Assembly: GCA_000507305.1 (NCBI GenBank)
Contig: DF241056.1
Coordinates: forward strand, 1 to 64,000
Origin: Breviolum minutum Mf 1.05b.01
Lineage: Eukaryota > Sar > Dinophyceae > Suessiales > Symbiodiniaceae
Length of the DNA: 64,000 bases
Reading direction: 5' to 3'
Part shown: one piece after another, positions 30,701 through 39,849 of the stretch
How the letters are laid out: each line of letters opens with the position of its first letter
Position numbering within the stretch: the stretch's first letter is position 1
Program-made: the position numbers and the translations under genes
Notes under the pieces: generated by a model
The model's database searches: none
What the model saw: only the letters and a program-made list of their open reading frames with translations
Told to the model about the DNA's origin: nothing

Positions 30701-32595
30701 CACATGTAGACCCTCGCAGAAGCTCTATTTTCACACAATAGCAGAGTAGCACCAAATTAACTGCATGAAAGGAACTGATTGCTCATCACTCCATGAATAG
30801 GTTACACATCCTCACTAGATGGGCTTTACAAATTTAACAACCTTGCAATTTTGATCAATTTAGTACAGATTGGGTCTTTGACCAACTTGGAAACTGAGAG
30901 GAAGTGATACCTTCATAAATTGTGTCCACAAGAACTCCCAGAGTCGAAGCTGGAGCGGCCTGGAAGGTTTGTTGTCGTGAAAGAGGTCACCACCTCGAAA
31001 TAAACAAATACTTCAGTGCTTTTGTTTCCATCCTGTGATGAAGAAGCATAGAAGAAGAGCAAACCTCATTAGTGGAATATGTCATCTCTCTTTGTTCCTA
31101 ATAAATTCTAAGAGCAAACAAATATTCATGACAATAAAATATGGTTGTTTGGAATGGGATGAAATTGATGAAAGAAGAAAATCATCTACAACTTGTTGGG
31201 TGCCTCTTGGCTTCAACTATTAGTTCTCTCTTGCGACAAACCATCTCTGGCATCCGCACCGTGGAGGATGAGATCTGCCTTACTCGACTTGCCCACCTGT
31301 AAGGCTTCCTGTCACCAGATCCAGTAGCATCCGCTAAACCGAAATCTCGTCCAATGACATCATGACGTATTCTCTGTTTTGAGAAGGTGATTTGAATGAG
31401 CTGTATAACTGAACTAACATATTGCTTAAATTAAAACAGTTCATGTCCAAGGTTTTTTAAGCACTAGAAACCTGTTCTCTTGGAACCGAAAACACCATCT
31501 TCCACAAGAAGCGTGTTATCTGCTAGATCATCCGGCCTTGCCTTCATATCCTTTCATACTCTGGTGGATTGTTGGCGCTTGTATCTACTTGAACAATAAA
31601 TGAATAAATTTATAAATAAATCTGAAAGAGGCAACAGTAAACAAAACGGATTTTGAAAATGAAAAAGATAAATAGGGGCATACGGGATACATAACAAACA
31701 ACCAAAACTCCATCAACATGGCACAAAGACGTAAACAAACAACGAAGCAAATATACGAAATAGATAAAGAGATAAAACAATAGAGTTGCATAGATACATT
31801 ATACAAATGAAAACAAGGAAATGTTATCAAATGCAAAAATGACCATATAACAAGGATAAAAAAGAAGCTAAGAAATAAGCAACAAACATATCAAAAAAAA
31901 ACATTTGAAAACGTACCAAAAACTACAGTAAACCCAATAGTAAGTAAGAAATTCAGAAGTCATTCAAAAGTGATCTATGCCATGATCAAAGCTCTGGTAA
32001 AGCTACTAAAAAGTCTGCAGCTACAATCCAGCTAGCTTCTCCCGGTGCATCCCGACAACTTGGCTAATCAAAAAGGCTTGCAGATTTCCAGTTGGGCGAT
32101 GCCAAATCCAACACAACCAGCCCACACTCCTCCAAGGAATCCATGGCATCTTTCCCCCGGACCTGCACGAAGGTTTCAATAAGCTTGGTATCAAACATGT
32201 ATCAAACATGTCTGTCTTGAAACAGCCCATAAACCTCCCGGCTGCAATCTCATTTTTCCATATTTCCCATATGTTTCCATATTTTTCCTGTCTCTTCAAC
32301 TTCAATTCCGGTGTTTCTAGCAAATGTGTCGTTTATTGAGGCTCCAACCTTGTCCTTTTCACTGTAGCCCACCTGACAGTTGGAAATCAAGAAAATCAAG
32401 TCACAAGTTAAGTACATATGTTTTGAGATCTTGGGTTCGAGATTGACGAGTCAAACAGAATCATCTCAGCTGAGGCATAGCGATCACTACAACATAAACC
32501 CGGAAAATCATCTGTTTTTTCAACCATACCCGGCGTGGCACATGGGTGTCAGTGAGCACCAGGATTCGCAGAGTGTCAGCATCAGGCAACTCATC
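10138..32595 (-). CDS. MRE11: MRE11 double-strand-break repair nuclease, multi-exon, very long introns
   Basis: MRE11 is the Mn-dependent 3'-5' exonuclease and endonuclease of the MRE11-RAD50-NBS1 complex, acting in the nucleus on DNA ends. I placed 25 exons. Core block: 32595-32542, 32372-32349, 32162-32118, 31296-31260, 30993-30960, 30598-30541, 29859-29789, 29705-29624, 29295-29245, 29122-29090, 28917-28849, 28110-28058, 27839-27800, 27672-27619, 27575-27531, 26936-26870, 26601-26558, 26473-26438. Capping block: 14654-14600, 14520-14473, 13839-13796, 13545-13479, 13305-13255. Tail block: 10346-10260, 10197-10138. Codon phases agree at nearly every join within blocks. The start codon, one exon between 26438 and 14654 (the segment expected to hold a DPxDP-like motif), a linker before 13839, a probable exon near 10646-10583 (DVLEIEENLVPGDDGVKIQ) and the C-terminal end are not resolved. 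Three other genes lie inside its introns. Confidence 0.88.
10985..11085 (-). CDS. possible exon, charged helix
   Basis: After a TTTTGCAG acceptor the minus frame reads LKMQKARLKLIIKEDDVAEG and CIAIQQF. The composition is strongly coding-like. Its position between MRE11 blocks would allow it to be part of MRE11, but I see no clear family match. It could also be an exon of another gene. Boundaries are approximate. Confidence 0.38.
11377..12571 (-). CDS. BspA-like leucine-rich-repeat protein with ubiquitin-like N-terminus
   Basis: The gene is a single exon. An in-frame TAG lies five codons before the ATG at 12571. A second ATG at 12484 (MSSHGEKEL) fits the family start better. The first ~110 residues resemble a ubiquitin-like fold (VDVCNLNGEGFLIRIPASN, later ISLQHESKKLSLQKSLKEQG). 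After a linker come about ten 22-residue repeats of the type FNQSLDNVTLPGSLQSLTFG, a BspA/LRR_5 pattern common in dinoflagellates, then a unique tail ending FERAGFLVSAK. The frame breaks at a single N (11666), where about 20 bases of one repeat are missing. This looks like an assembly gap, because restoring one 66-bp unit restores the frame. Function is unknown; such repeats usually bind proteins. It sits inside an MRE11 intron on the same strand. Confidence 0.8.
11440..12080 (-). repeat. 66-bp tandem coding repeat (22-residue LRR units)
   Basis: About ten 66-bp units run in tandem within the BspA-like gene. Units alternate between ...SLDNVTLPG... and ...SLENVTLPC/G..., suggesting a 132-bp higher-order unit. 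The opposite strand shows long open frames only because the unit length is a multiple of three. Confidence 0.85.
11666..11666. other. single ambiguous base marking a collapsed repeat
   Basis: The codon for F in the unit on one side starts at 11701 and in the next at 11655. This is 46 bases apart instead of 66. Twenty missing bases, 2 modulo 3, exactly account for the frame change across the N. A loss of two units minus this amount would fit equally. Confidence 0.75.
13255..14654 (-). CDS. MRE11: MRE11 capping-domain exons
   Basis: Five exons continue MRE11. 14654-14600 reads RQAIWNALTSEVDSMITQ and ends in a GC donor. 14520-14473 gives EEEVQRRAKELEVAN. 13839-13796 encodes VPKLPLVRLRVEHSG, matching the family block PLVRLRVDYSG. 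13545-13479 encodes FDTISASTFGNQFVGRVANP, matching the conserved FVxxVANPxD block. 13305-13255 encodes VLLFHRKAGGGAVGSRK. The last three join in phase (GG|G, then GAG|GTG) to give one uninterrupted reading. The short peptide linking 14473 to 13839 is uncertain. A competing open frame over 13600-13740 was discarded because it breaks this chain. Confidence 0.85.
14790..14950 (-). CDS. possible exon upstream of the MRE11 capping exons
   Basis: The minus frame reads IFTGAILRTNSACNSSVDPH and TSQLRQIESFGSPMAAIKR. It lies just upstream of the exon RQAIWNAL and contains a VDPH segment where MRE11 is expected to have a DPxDP-like stretch. The phase does not join cleanly to the exon at 26473-26438, so assignment to MRE11 is not shown. 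Confidence 0.3.
16053..17402 (-). CDS. methyltransferase-like protein, tandem copy B
   Basis: Exon 17402-17283 encodes DTTWCTQAFPTDTKNVIGLS and YGIGGRDLWSE. One large exon (17095 to about 16690) runs ILTRLYDCEAKSL, CYATPYELYHTC, HLSNRDPLSVHMKID, and LEWIRTSGEVGKLRTLDI. Exon ~16398-16314 has ELMQLSGSSLEFMAEQW. Exon 16123-16053 has CEEPPVYSPGGVPLNQPF. The VHMKID block is the acidic motif of FkbM-like SAM-dependent methyltransferases, but the following EGxEW seen in copy A is replaced by LGAASLD. The region that is five exons in copy A is one exon here, and the last exon was not found. Upstream coding sequence is also unresolved. Substrate unknown. It lies within an MRE11 intron. Confidence 0.62.
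16221..16270. repeat. 10-bp tandem repeat
   Basis: Five consecutive decamers of the forms TCATTTCATA, TCTTTTCATA and TCATCTGATA occur in an intron of methyltransferase-like copy B. Confidence 0.7.
18160..18720. repeat. degenerate repeats with hairpin potential
   Basis: Several diverged copies of a motif like AAAACACTGTAAATACCACTG followed by TTTTT occur near 18166, 18434, 18490, 18545, 18575 and 18626. AAAACAGTG and CACTGTTTT are reverse complements, so copies can pair. No coding potential is apparent. Confidence 0.5.
18733..18840. repeat. (CAA)n then (CGA)n trinucleotide repeat
   Basis: About 60 bases of CAA repeats are followed by about 28 bases of CGA repeats and an AAC/AAG tail. The poly-Asn/poly-Asp frame on the plus strand and the poly-Leu frame on the minus strand are products of the repeat. 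Confidence 0.95.
19324..22347 (-). CDS. methyltransferase-like protein, tandem copy A
   Basis: Nine exons join largely in phase: 22347-22234 (DMTWCKRAFL...IIGLSYGIEQRDLWSEL), 21636-21598 (VPTKLFDCYQNPK), 21454-21373 (DSPPLGGKAINGSSCEGVSG), 21311-~21218 (CYAVPYQAFRICLGGAVKET), 20844-20750 (SRHRLSVHLKIDTEG), 20509-20433 (AEWEELEWLVSSPSEMDKIR), 19888-19791 (ALGKYFRCTGSSMEVLAEEW), 19581-19512 (CPEPEAHTATGFSVIQF), 19437-19324 (AISFVHPSLL... to TAA). The motif VHLKIDTEGAEW matches FkbM-like (Methyltransf_21) SAM-dependent methyltransferases, where the acidic residues lie near the cofactor or metal site. The exon after TFDME and the N-terminus are missing. The family is abundant in dinoflagellates; substrate unknown. 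It lies inside an MRE11 intron and is paralogous to copy B about 2 kb downstream. Confidence 0.72.
22518..22690 (-). CDS. possible exon upstream of methyltransferase-like copy A
   Basis: A minus frame reads IDPDTEVKVGDSLVMLGAFS with a good GTATG donor after ACA AA near 22566. It could be an upstream exon of copy A or belong to MRE11. Neither assignment has matching phase evidence. Outer boundary approximate. Confidence 0.3.
22700..26430. other. intronic stretch of MRE11 with weak candidates
   Basis: No secure exon is seen. Weak candidates are a plus frame near 24430-24530 (ESTMLSLETFHGLLQRGQLP) and minus frames near 24010-24070 and 25370-25450. If the MRE11 model is right, most of this is intron. 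Confidence 0.35.
26438..32595 (-). CDS. MRE11: MRE11 phosphoesterase core (18 exons)
   Basis: Joined exons give the calcineurin-like phosphoesterase motifs in order: LRILVLTDTH|VGYSEKDK (motif I, D-x-H), LHGGDLFHDNKPSR (motif II), FMIHGNHDDPGG (motif III), FHVMILHQNR (motif IV) and VIWGHEHDCQ (motif V). Family signatures between them are also present: VNYQDPNLN, AGLCNYFGRHED, VAIYGLGNIRDERLHRAF, FYVIQPGSSVATSLTPGEA and VPLWTVRPL. All residues known to bind the two metal ions in MRE11 are retained, so the nuclease should be active. The loop between HQNR and the next helix is about 12 residues shorter than in animals, so a micro-exon may be missing from my model. Exon 1 opens after AG with DELPDADTL, so the initiator exon lies above 32595. 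Confidence 0.92.
31580..31990. repeat. A-rich low-complexity tract
   Basis: The plus strand is very A-rich and almost free of GC runs. The long minus frame of aromatic residues here is an effect of base composition. It lies in an MRE11 intron. Confidence 0.6.
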
Positions 32596-33567
32596 CTGTC
32601 TTCGTGGCCACTCCGAAGTACAAGACTTGCAGGGTGCTGTGTATGACCCCTTTTTTCGCGGGGACTGTGCTGCTTTTGCGACTGATGGTAACGATGACCC
32701 CTGTTCATGTGTAATCTACCAACAAAATGCCACATGGAAACAATGAGTTGTCTTGTGTTCACAAAGCTCTATATTCTTTCAGGCCTTCCTTTCCTCTAAA
32801 GGCTATCAATGTATCAGTGGACCACAGTGCAATTTCTGCAAATCACATGCCAAGTGCTCCGCCATGCACCCCTCACAGCGGGAACGCGTTGCGCGTGCCA
32901 CTTGGGCTTTGCTAGTAGGATTTGAACGTAGCAGGGCTGGTTGCAACTGTTGGAGGAACTGTGTATATTGTGTATCTTCAATCTTCCTATGTGGTGAGTT
33001 TGGTTGTGCTATGTACTCTATGCATCTTCAATGGAAGTGGCTGCAACAAACATCTTGTGACTGCATTCCGATTTTAATCAACAGACCTCAGCTTCCAATG
33101 GTGATGTTGAGCTACTCATATTGTATAGATTCTTGTCGAGTGTTTTTTCGCATTTTCTGATGTGCCAACTATTTCACAAGGCTGGGAGCCAAAGCCAGCT
33201 TCCACAACAAGCATTGATCGATTACATGATCAGTCTTTCTGGTGTTGGCTGACATGACCACTATGGCCTGACTGTTTCTTCAAAGCCAAGGACTCTCACT
33301 TGATTGATGCAATGTGTGGGTCTGTGCATGCACGAGTCCACTGTGCAGTAAATATGTGGATATTAATTGATATAGATAATAGATGATGCAAGGTTTTGGT
33401 TTTGAAGTTTGAAGGGATTGGAGATATGCACATGAGAGACCCTCCACTGCACATGTTTTTTTACACTGCAACTGTAGGACCATATACCAGCAAGTTACTA
33501 GCAGGGTCCTTGATGAGTTTCATCATGGATCGCAGTTGACATTTGACAGGACAATGTTTGCCCACTT

Positions 33568-33800
33568 CTAACAACGCCTGGCGCAACCTTCAGGCTGTGG
33601 ATGCAGTGCTGCTTCCTGTGACTGTCGCACCTCAGGCACTAAGGGCCTTCTGCGGGGCTGGCACGGCCTGGAAAACGCTTTCATGATTGGTGTCTGTCTG
33701 GCATCAATCTTTCCATTTGCCTTTTGCGACCATGAAAAGGTTAGGTTGGAATCCAGATCGTCTGCATCTTGCATAGGATGATTCCAAAATGGAAGCATGT
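33568..33800 (-). CDS. possible terminal exon, basic Pro/Arg-rich
   Basis: The minus frame contains DADDLDSNLTFSWSQKANGK, PIMKAFSRPCQPRRRPLVPE and ends at a stop after PEGCARRC. It lies just upstream of MRE11 on the same strand. A neighbouring frame (34110-33970: NFSESMKRCDLARMAHSHVR) may be the preceding exon. Family not recognised. Confidence 0.4.
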
Positions 33801-34413
33801 TTGCAAATGTTTCATCAAGCCCTTGACCTACTCCCACCTTGTGCAGTATTCGCCAGTGGTAAAACCAAGGCAGTAGCTACATGGCAATCCTTGGCTTCAA
33901 GAACACGTTGTTGGTGGGGGATGCATAGACAGAGGGTACCTTTTCAAAGTTTCACGGTAGCTCAAAACCAGCCAAACTGTGACATTGATAGATTGGAAGG
34001 ATCTTGTGATGGCCTCGTTTAAACCAACGTGCCGTATCTTTAGCGTTCGCACATGCGAATGAGCCATTCTTGCCAGGTCACAACGCTTCATTGATTCGCT
34101 GAAGTTCTGCAAACCTGAGGAGGATTGAAGGCTGCATGGTCGGGCTATTCAACATGTCTCAATGTTTTGTGATTTCTTGAAAAGACATTGGCCGCTTAAA
34201 AGCGAACGGTGCGAACAAATGCAAACAGCAGAATAAGAACAGTGTCCCCACGTCTTTTTTTACAATCAACAAATGCCATAATCTTATAGAGTATTTGTTC
34301 CGTACAGGGAGTACAGTACACTCTGCAACATCGCTGCTTTGCCAAAAAGTATGTCCAGATTCAGTGGTACCAGCAAAGCTTCTGTACGCCTCCTAAAGAC
34401 ATCGTTTGGCGTT

Positions 34414-35905
34414 TCACAAGAAGACAAGCAGCACAGGCTTCATTTCGTCGGAGATGTCACTCTTCAACTGATGGTTCGAATCCATAAGCTTCTGAATTTC
34501 TGACGTCAAGCACGAGACCTGCAAAGATGCCTTAGAGATACTGTATCCATCGCAACTTGCCAAAAGACATATCATTGACGGACATGGTCCCATTCTCCAT
34601 CTTGTCTTCGAGAGTTTTCAGAGGGTCACATGGGCTCATTCAATCAAAGAAAGTCTGTTTACATCTATTAACCGGTTCGCTTCCAATAGTTCCAAGTCTA
34701 GGCTCTTTGCCGTTCAAGGTGTAGCCATTGTTGTGACAGAGCATTTGATAATCTTTAACTATTTGATAAAGGTTCCATGCTGTCATTCATGTTTCCGTTC
34801 TTTGATGGTCCATTGAGCACAATTTCACATCGGGAGTTCCAGTCCACCAGCATCGCAGTCAATGCCCAGCTGCCCAACGATCCTGTAAACCGCCCAGCTG
34901 ACGTGTGAGCTCTGCACTAGCTGCTGCAGCATCTAAGGAGCTCACCATCCTTGGTGCAGAGCAACTGTGGTTCAATCAGAGTTTTCCCACATTTGATTTC
35001 CTTCAACCAAATGATGCAAAAAAGACCCCGACCCAATGGACTAGAATGGATGAAATCAATGTGGCAAAATGAATGGGTTTTTCTCCATTTGGAGGGGTAC
35101 CAGTATTGAGGAAGTCGCGCTGTACCACACAATTCACAAACAAAGCTGGAAGGGTGATAAACTCAATCGTTTACCTGCGACGCGAAGGATCCATGGATCT
35201 TGATGAAAGCAAGCGAACCATAAAACAGAAACAGGAGTAGGTTTGGCACATAACCCCAACAAACGACCAATCAACATCGTAAATCGCCGATGTTCACCGT
35301 CATTTCAAGCAGAACCAGGAAACTACTATATAACTTCATCGTATGAAGCGTGACTAAGTGTGGCTGAGTTTCTGCATTTCAAACATGTTCGGACCAGAGT
35401 GACAAAAAAACGAGTGTCCGGCTACCTGCCAAGAATCTCTTTGACATTGCTCAAGTCTTTCAGCAAAGTCGTAAGGGAACCCAGTACATTCATCTCCGGT
35501 TCGTCTTCTTCTAGTTCGGTCACAAAGGAAAGCCTCAGTTTGGTGCCGAAGAAAGGTCTCGACTCAAGCCTCACTTGTGTCTCTGTGGGGAAGCCTGCAT
35601 AGATCTGCGAATCATTCATACATTTCTCCTTCTCACCTAGTCACCTAGCGGATCCAATATGAAATAAGTCACCTTGATCATTTGCCTACGAAAGCCGAGA
35701 GACCGCAGCGAGGGTTCGTTCACATCACCCGGAAGCTTCAACCCAACTTCGTACCTGAGCTTAAAGATGCTCTTCACAACACAAAACCCAGATGAAACCT
35801 TCATTTCAAATCTTAAAGTCTTAAACTCCCAGAATCTCAGATGATTTTTGATGCCTCCAAGGCGCTCTGTGTTGGGCCGCAAACCCCAAAGACAATGCAC
35901 AGGTT
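34414..35905 (-). CDS. unidentified multi-exon gene
   Basis: Successive minus-strand exons with strong coding composition are: ~35905-35640 (LRFWEFKTLRFEMKVSSGF, YEVGLKLPGDVNEPSLRSLG), ~35605-35422 (VRLESRPFFGTKLRLSFVTE, then LEEDEPEMNVLGSLTTLLKD), ~35110-34940 (ending TKDGELLRCCSS), ~34920-34845 (YRIVGQLGIDCDAGGL), ~34760-34700 (CHNNGYTLNGKEPRLG), ~34637-34555 (PLKTLEDKMENGTMSVNDMS) and 34518-34414 (LTSEIQKLMDSNHQLKSDIS, stop TGA). The product would be mixed alpha/beta with a short coiled coil at the end. I do not recognise the family; whether all exons belong to one gene is inference. Confidence 0.5.
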
Positions 35906-36840
35906 GGGGTCCAGCTACTTCACGTCGAAGCAAGGTGCCGGCCACGCCATGTTGCCTTAATTCCACCAACTGCTCCTTAGGGTGCCATGCTCCGGCTGAT
36001 CACTTCGAGAAGGAACCCTGCCACAAAACGATACGGTCCTCCGCCACCGGGAAGGACTCAACAACATGTGACAGACATGCCAAACAAATGAAAAAGTGGT
36101 GAAGGTCTGAAGACCATGGTTTTAGTGATTCCAATCATATCCAATCATGACGATATATCCTCTCATGTCTGCCAGGCATCGGTGAAGGCACCAGACCATG
36201 CAATCTCTGCCCAGCTCGGCCCACAACTCCTGACACCGACACACCAACACCACATCTGCTAGCTTGTCACCAGTCATTGGCCAGCCCCTAACCCATTCCG
36301 CGCCCGTGTAGAAAGCATGCGAAATTTTGGCTGTTTGGAGCATTCCCAGCAGTTCTAATGTCCAAGTCAGCCCATGTGAAATCGGAAACAACATGTATCA
36401 TTGGAAACGTGTTTCTCCTACGTTCTGAACTCGTACATGCTCGTACTTGTTTGTATCGCTGATAAGTAAAGGGAAATCATGGAAACCGCTTTGGGCAACT
36501 TGCTTTAAGTCGATGATGCTTCACGGTCAACTGATGCCAGTTTGCAGATGTTCGCAGCGACCTCAGCGACAGACTTTCTGGTTCTACTGTCATTGGCAGC
36601 GGTAGTGTGCGGCAGGAGATTCGAATGGGCCTAGCGGACAGAAACAAGACACGCTACAACACTTATCAAAGATAACAGATCATAAATAGATCGACATCAT
36701 TATACTGTATATACATAAGTTACATAAAGTACACATACAGACAGATCATGAAAGATATCACTCAGGTGCGGAAACTCTCCACTTTGGCAGATCTATGGGA
36801 GATGTTCCATGTGTTCATTTGTGAAGCTTTCCCAAATGGC

Positions 36841-36945
36841 CTTCCAAAAAGAACGCCCTTGTGTGAAGCCGCCAACTTCACAACGTATTCCGTGTCTGCT
36901 TGCAATGCTCCGAAGGTGCAGTGTGGGCCTGGGGTTGCTGGGACA
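36841..36945 (-). CDS. fibronectin type III-like exon
   Basis: A GACAG acceptor and a GC donor enclose GPHCTFGALQADTEYVVKLA followed by ASHKGVLFG. This matches the end of an FN3 domain (LxxxTxYxVxVxAxxxxG). FN3 domains mediate protein contacts. Further minus exons nearby (37490-37320: PQDFVCTVEPLGQSEPSILR; 36390-36170: AFYTGAEWVRGWPMTGDKLA) may belong to the same gene, but joins were not established. Confidence 0.45.
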
Positions 36946-37319
36946 CTGTCAACATCAATCTAAGCAATGCCACCTACATGATCCTTGATTCCTATCGATC
37001 ACAGCGGTCACTCACTTTCTTTCTAAGAAGTCTCTTCCACAAACCTATGTTGGTGTCTCTTTTGCGATGGAAAATTTCATGGCATGCGTTCACGTTTCTG
37101 CAGCAAGGGTCCCTCATGTGCTTCTGCCTTCCCCCATCTCTGTATTGAAGATCTTAAAGGATGTGATCAGCCCAGCGGTCAAACAGCAACCAGTACCTCA
37201 AATACCTCACAACAAGGCCTTGCCTTGATCTTCAGCACTCACACGCCTGCTGCAATGTGACCAATGAAGCAACAAGCAAATTCATGCAACATGTTTCACA
37301 AGTAGCCGAGCTTTCGCAG

Positions 37320-37490
37320 CACACTGAAACTGGTCCAGCCAGGTGTCAACATCCATCCAATATCCATCCCCGGCCTCAAGATGCTGGGCTCACTTTGGCC
37401 CAGCGGCTCCACGGTGCACACGAAATCTTGTGGTTTGGCCTGGCAACGTTCGTCCCTCTTGAACAGTTTTTTCCATGTCTTTCCCATGGC
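37320..37490 (-). CDS. probable exon, unknown protein
   Basis: The minus frame reads GKTWKKLFKRDERCQAKPQD, FVCTVEPLGQSEPSILRPGM and DIGWMLTPGWTS. Composition is strongly coding-like. It lies upstream of the FN3-like exon on the same strand. Boundaries approximate. Confidence 0.42.
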
Positions 37491-38399
37491 CAATGGTACA
37501 AATCAACCAATGCTATTTCTTGGTTTTACAACGAGATTTCATATGATCAAATTGATTACAGTATATTATGCACCTGCACGAGTATGTACACATAATATGT
37601 ATAGATAATGTCATCACGATTTGTTCTAAGAAACTCAGCTCAAAGTCACACACCAGTCCTCAAGGCTTGCTATCGAAGGATAGGACCTTGATATGCGGAG
37701 CGATGGATGATAATCAGTGCCAACCTTACTGAGTAATCCATCTTTACTGGTCCAGGAGGAACAAAACGGTCCAGAAAAAATTGTAGTTGGTAAGCATTGA
37801 AAGACCGCTTTGAGAATTGTTCGTTGCCTACCCTCCCAAATTACCCTGGAGAAAATTCCGCATGTCACAGGTTCAAGTCCACAATATGAGGGATGTACTT
37901 CTGAAACAATGACCCCCAAAGACCATCGAACTGCAGGTGTTGGGGTGGTGCACACATGCTCCACAAGGCCGAAAAAAAAGATGGTACTTGCAACAGTTTT
38001 GTCAGTCACAACAAGACTTGGGATAACTCAGGATGTGCGGGACTCCTGGGACCCGTCCAAATATCCGTTCACACCTGCGGATTGAAGAAACCCGAAGTAA
38101 GACCAAATGGTCCAAGATAATCGACAACAATCTCCATAGCTTTCAGCCACGCCACCAGCTCACAGTTAATGAATTTATGGAGACCTCAACCATGGCATCT
38201 TCCACGCCTGAGGTCCAAATGCAGCAAAAGTAGAAGGCTCAACTTGAGAACTCAAAGTGCCAAAGCAATCTACAGAGGTCTGCATGTGCATGAAGAATTG
38301 AATGATTAATAATCAATACGCATCATATCGCATTATGTAGTCTACATATTCGGACAAACGATGAGATGATCAACAATGCTAAGTGTATTTGTAGGTAAG

Positions 38400-38458
38400 T
38401 AGAGAGAGAGAGAGAGGAAAAAAAAAGGAGAGAAAGAAAAGAAAGAGAGAAAAATAGA
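38400..38458. repeat. GA-rich purine tract
   Basis: A (GA)n microsatellite runs into A- and G-only sequence for about 60 bases. Confidence 0.9.
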
Positions 38459-39185
38459 GGGGTATGCCGCAGTATAGATTCACAGAGTGACTTTGCAGAG
38501 ATAGTCCAAATTCACCGTCTTTGGGCATGTTTGTGTTTGTAGTCATGCAACTACGCCTTTCGGGCATCCAACCACTTCAAGCTTGACAACCATCCATTCA
38601 GCCCTCTTACATAATTACAGGCACATATTTGTACACGCCGAAAAGACCACTCCCACAGCACAAGGCTTCTCCAACCTGCCAGTTTGTAGCACCGAGTCAC
38701 ATGTGTCTATAGGAGGGCTAGCCCGGTTCGGCAGTCGCCAACCACAACTTTGTTCCAGCTGCAAGATCCTCACTTTCAAATCAGGGACCAAGTAACGAGG
38801 AGCAGAAATAGTGAAAATGGAACGCTACTAATTTCAGAGGTTGTTCAGCAATTTGGCGTGAAAAAATAAAGAATTCAATAAGAATTCAAATAAGAGCTTC
38901 CTTGTATGTGCCGTCATTATGTATGATTGATGAGAAATGGGGGTGTGTAAATCTAAGTACTCCCGAAACACTCATGTGCTGCAATAGGTCTAGGCAAATC
39001 ATGAACACAAGGCCAAAATGTTCCAAGCTTCAAAGCATTGAGCAATGCCCAGAGTATGTACCTCAGCAACTTTGCGCAATCTGCTTGCCACACTGCCGTG
39101 CACTTGACGACCCACCGTCCCAGAAAACATCAATCTATCAATCCATCAATCTTTCGCTCCTTCTCTCTCTGTCTCTCTCGCTATT

Positions 39186-39204
39186 AACCAACCAAACAAA
39201 CAAG

Positions 39205-39256
<52 letters not shown>

Positions 39257-39384
39257 ACAAACAAACAAACAAGCAAACAAGCAAACAAGCAAGCAAACAA
39301 ACAAACAAGCAAACAAACAAGCAAACAAACAAACAAACAAACAAACAAGCAAACAAACAGGATGATAAACAAGCAAACAGGCAA
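39186..39384. repeat. tetranucleotide repeat array (AATC)n and (AAAC/AAGC)n
   Basis: About 40 bases of CAAT repeats are followed by about 130 bases of CAAA/CAAG repeats. The poly-Asn/Gln/Lys plus frame across it is a repeat artefact. Confidence 0.95.
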
Positions 39385-39849
39385 TTAACTATACAGAGTC
39401 ATACCACGTTCACTGATGTACACCTTTCAGATCAACCAGCCAATGATGGCCAGCTCATTTCCAATGGATTTCCATGGATTTCCGAGTGACATGCCGCAAA
39501 TGACGAGGATGGCGGCTCGCAAGATCACAAGCTCCACTCCATTTTCACTCAAGGACAGGAGCCAAATGGATAGCACCACCTTGTCGGAACAGAACAAGTT
39601 CTTGCATCCAACAAATAGCCATTCTCAAAAATCAGCTTGGGGACAAATCTCAAAATGGTAAACTTTGAAGTTTCAAACCTTAAAATGGGAAGAAGGACGA
39701 AATCATGTTCAATTCATCAAAAAGCTTCCATTGGAGCTTTCAACATTGAGGACCAGTGCTACTCCACTAGACTCCTGCCTTCGGCACGTCATTGTACAAA
39801 GCAGAAGCCAGTGACACGAAACCTAAGGTCATTGCACTGGTCATCTTAA

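Noticed and set aside
31585..31836. Hydrophobic minus frame resembling a membrane protein
   Set aside because: Caused by an A-rich low-complexity tract; lies in an MRE11 intron.
38902..39489. 195-codon plus-strand frame
   Set aside because: More than a third is tetranucleotide repeat read as Asn/Gln/Lys; the remainder has no coding-like pattern.
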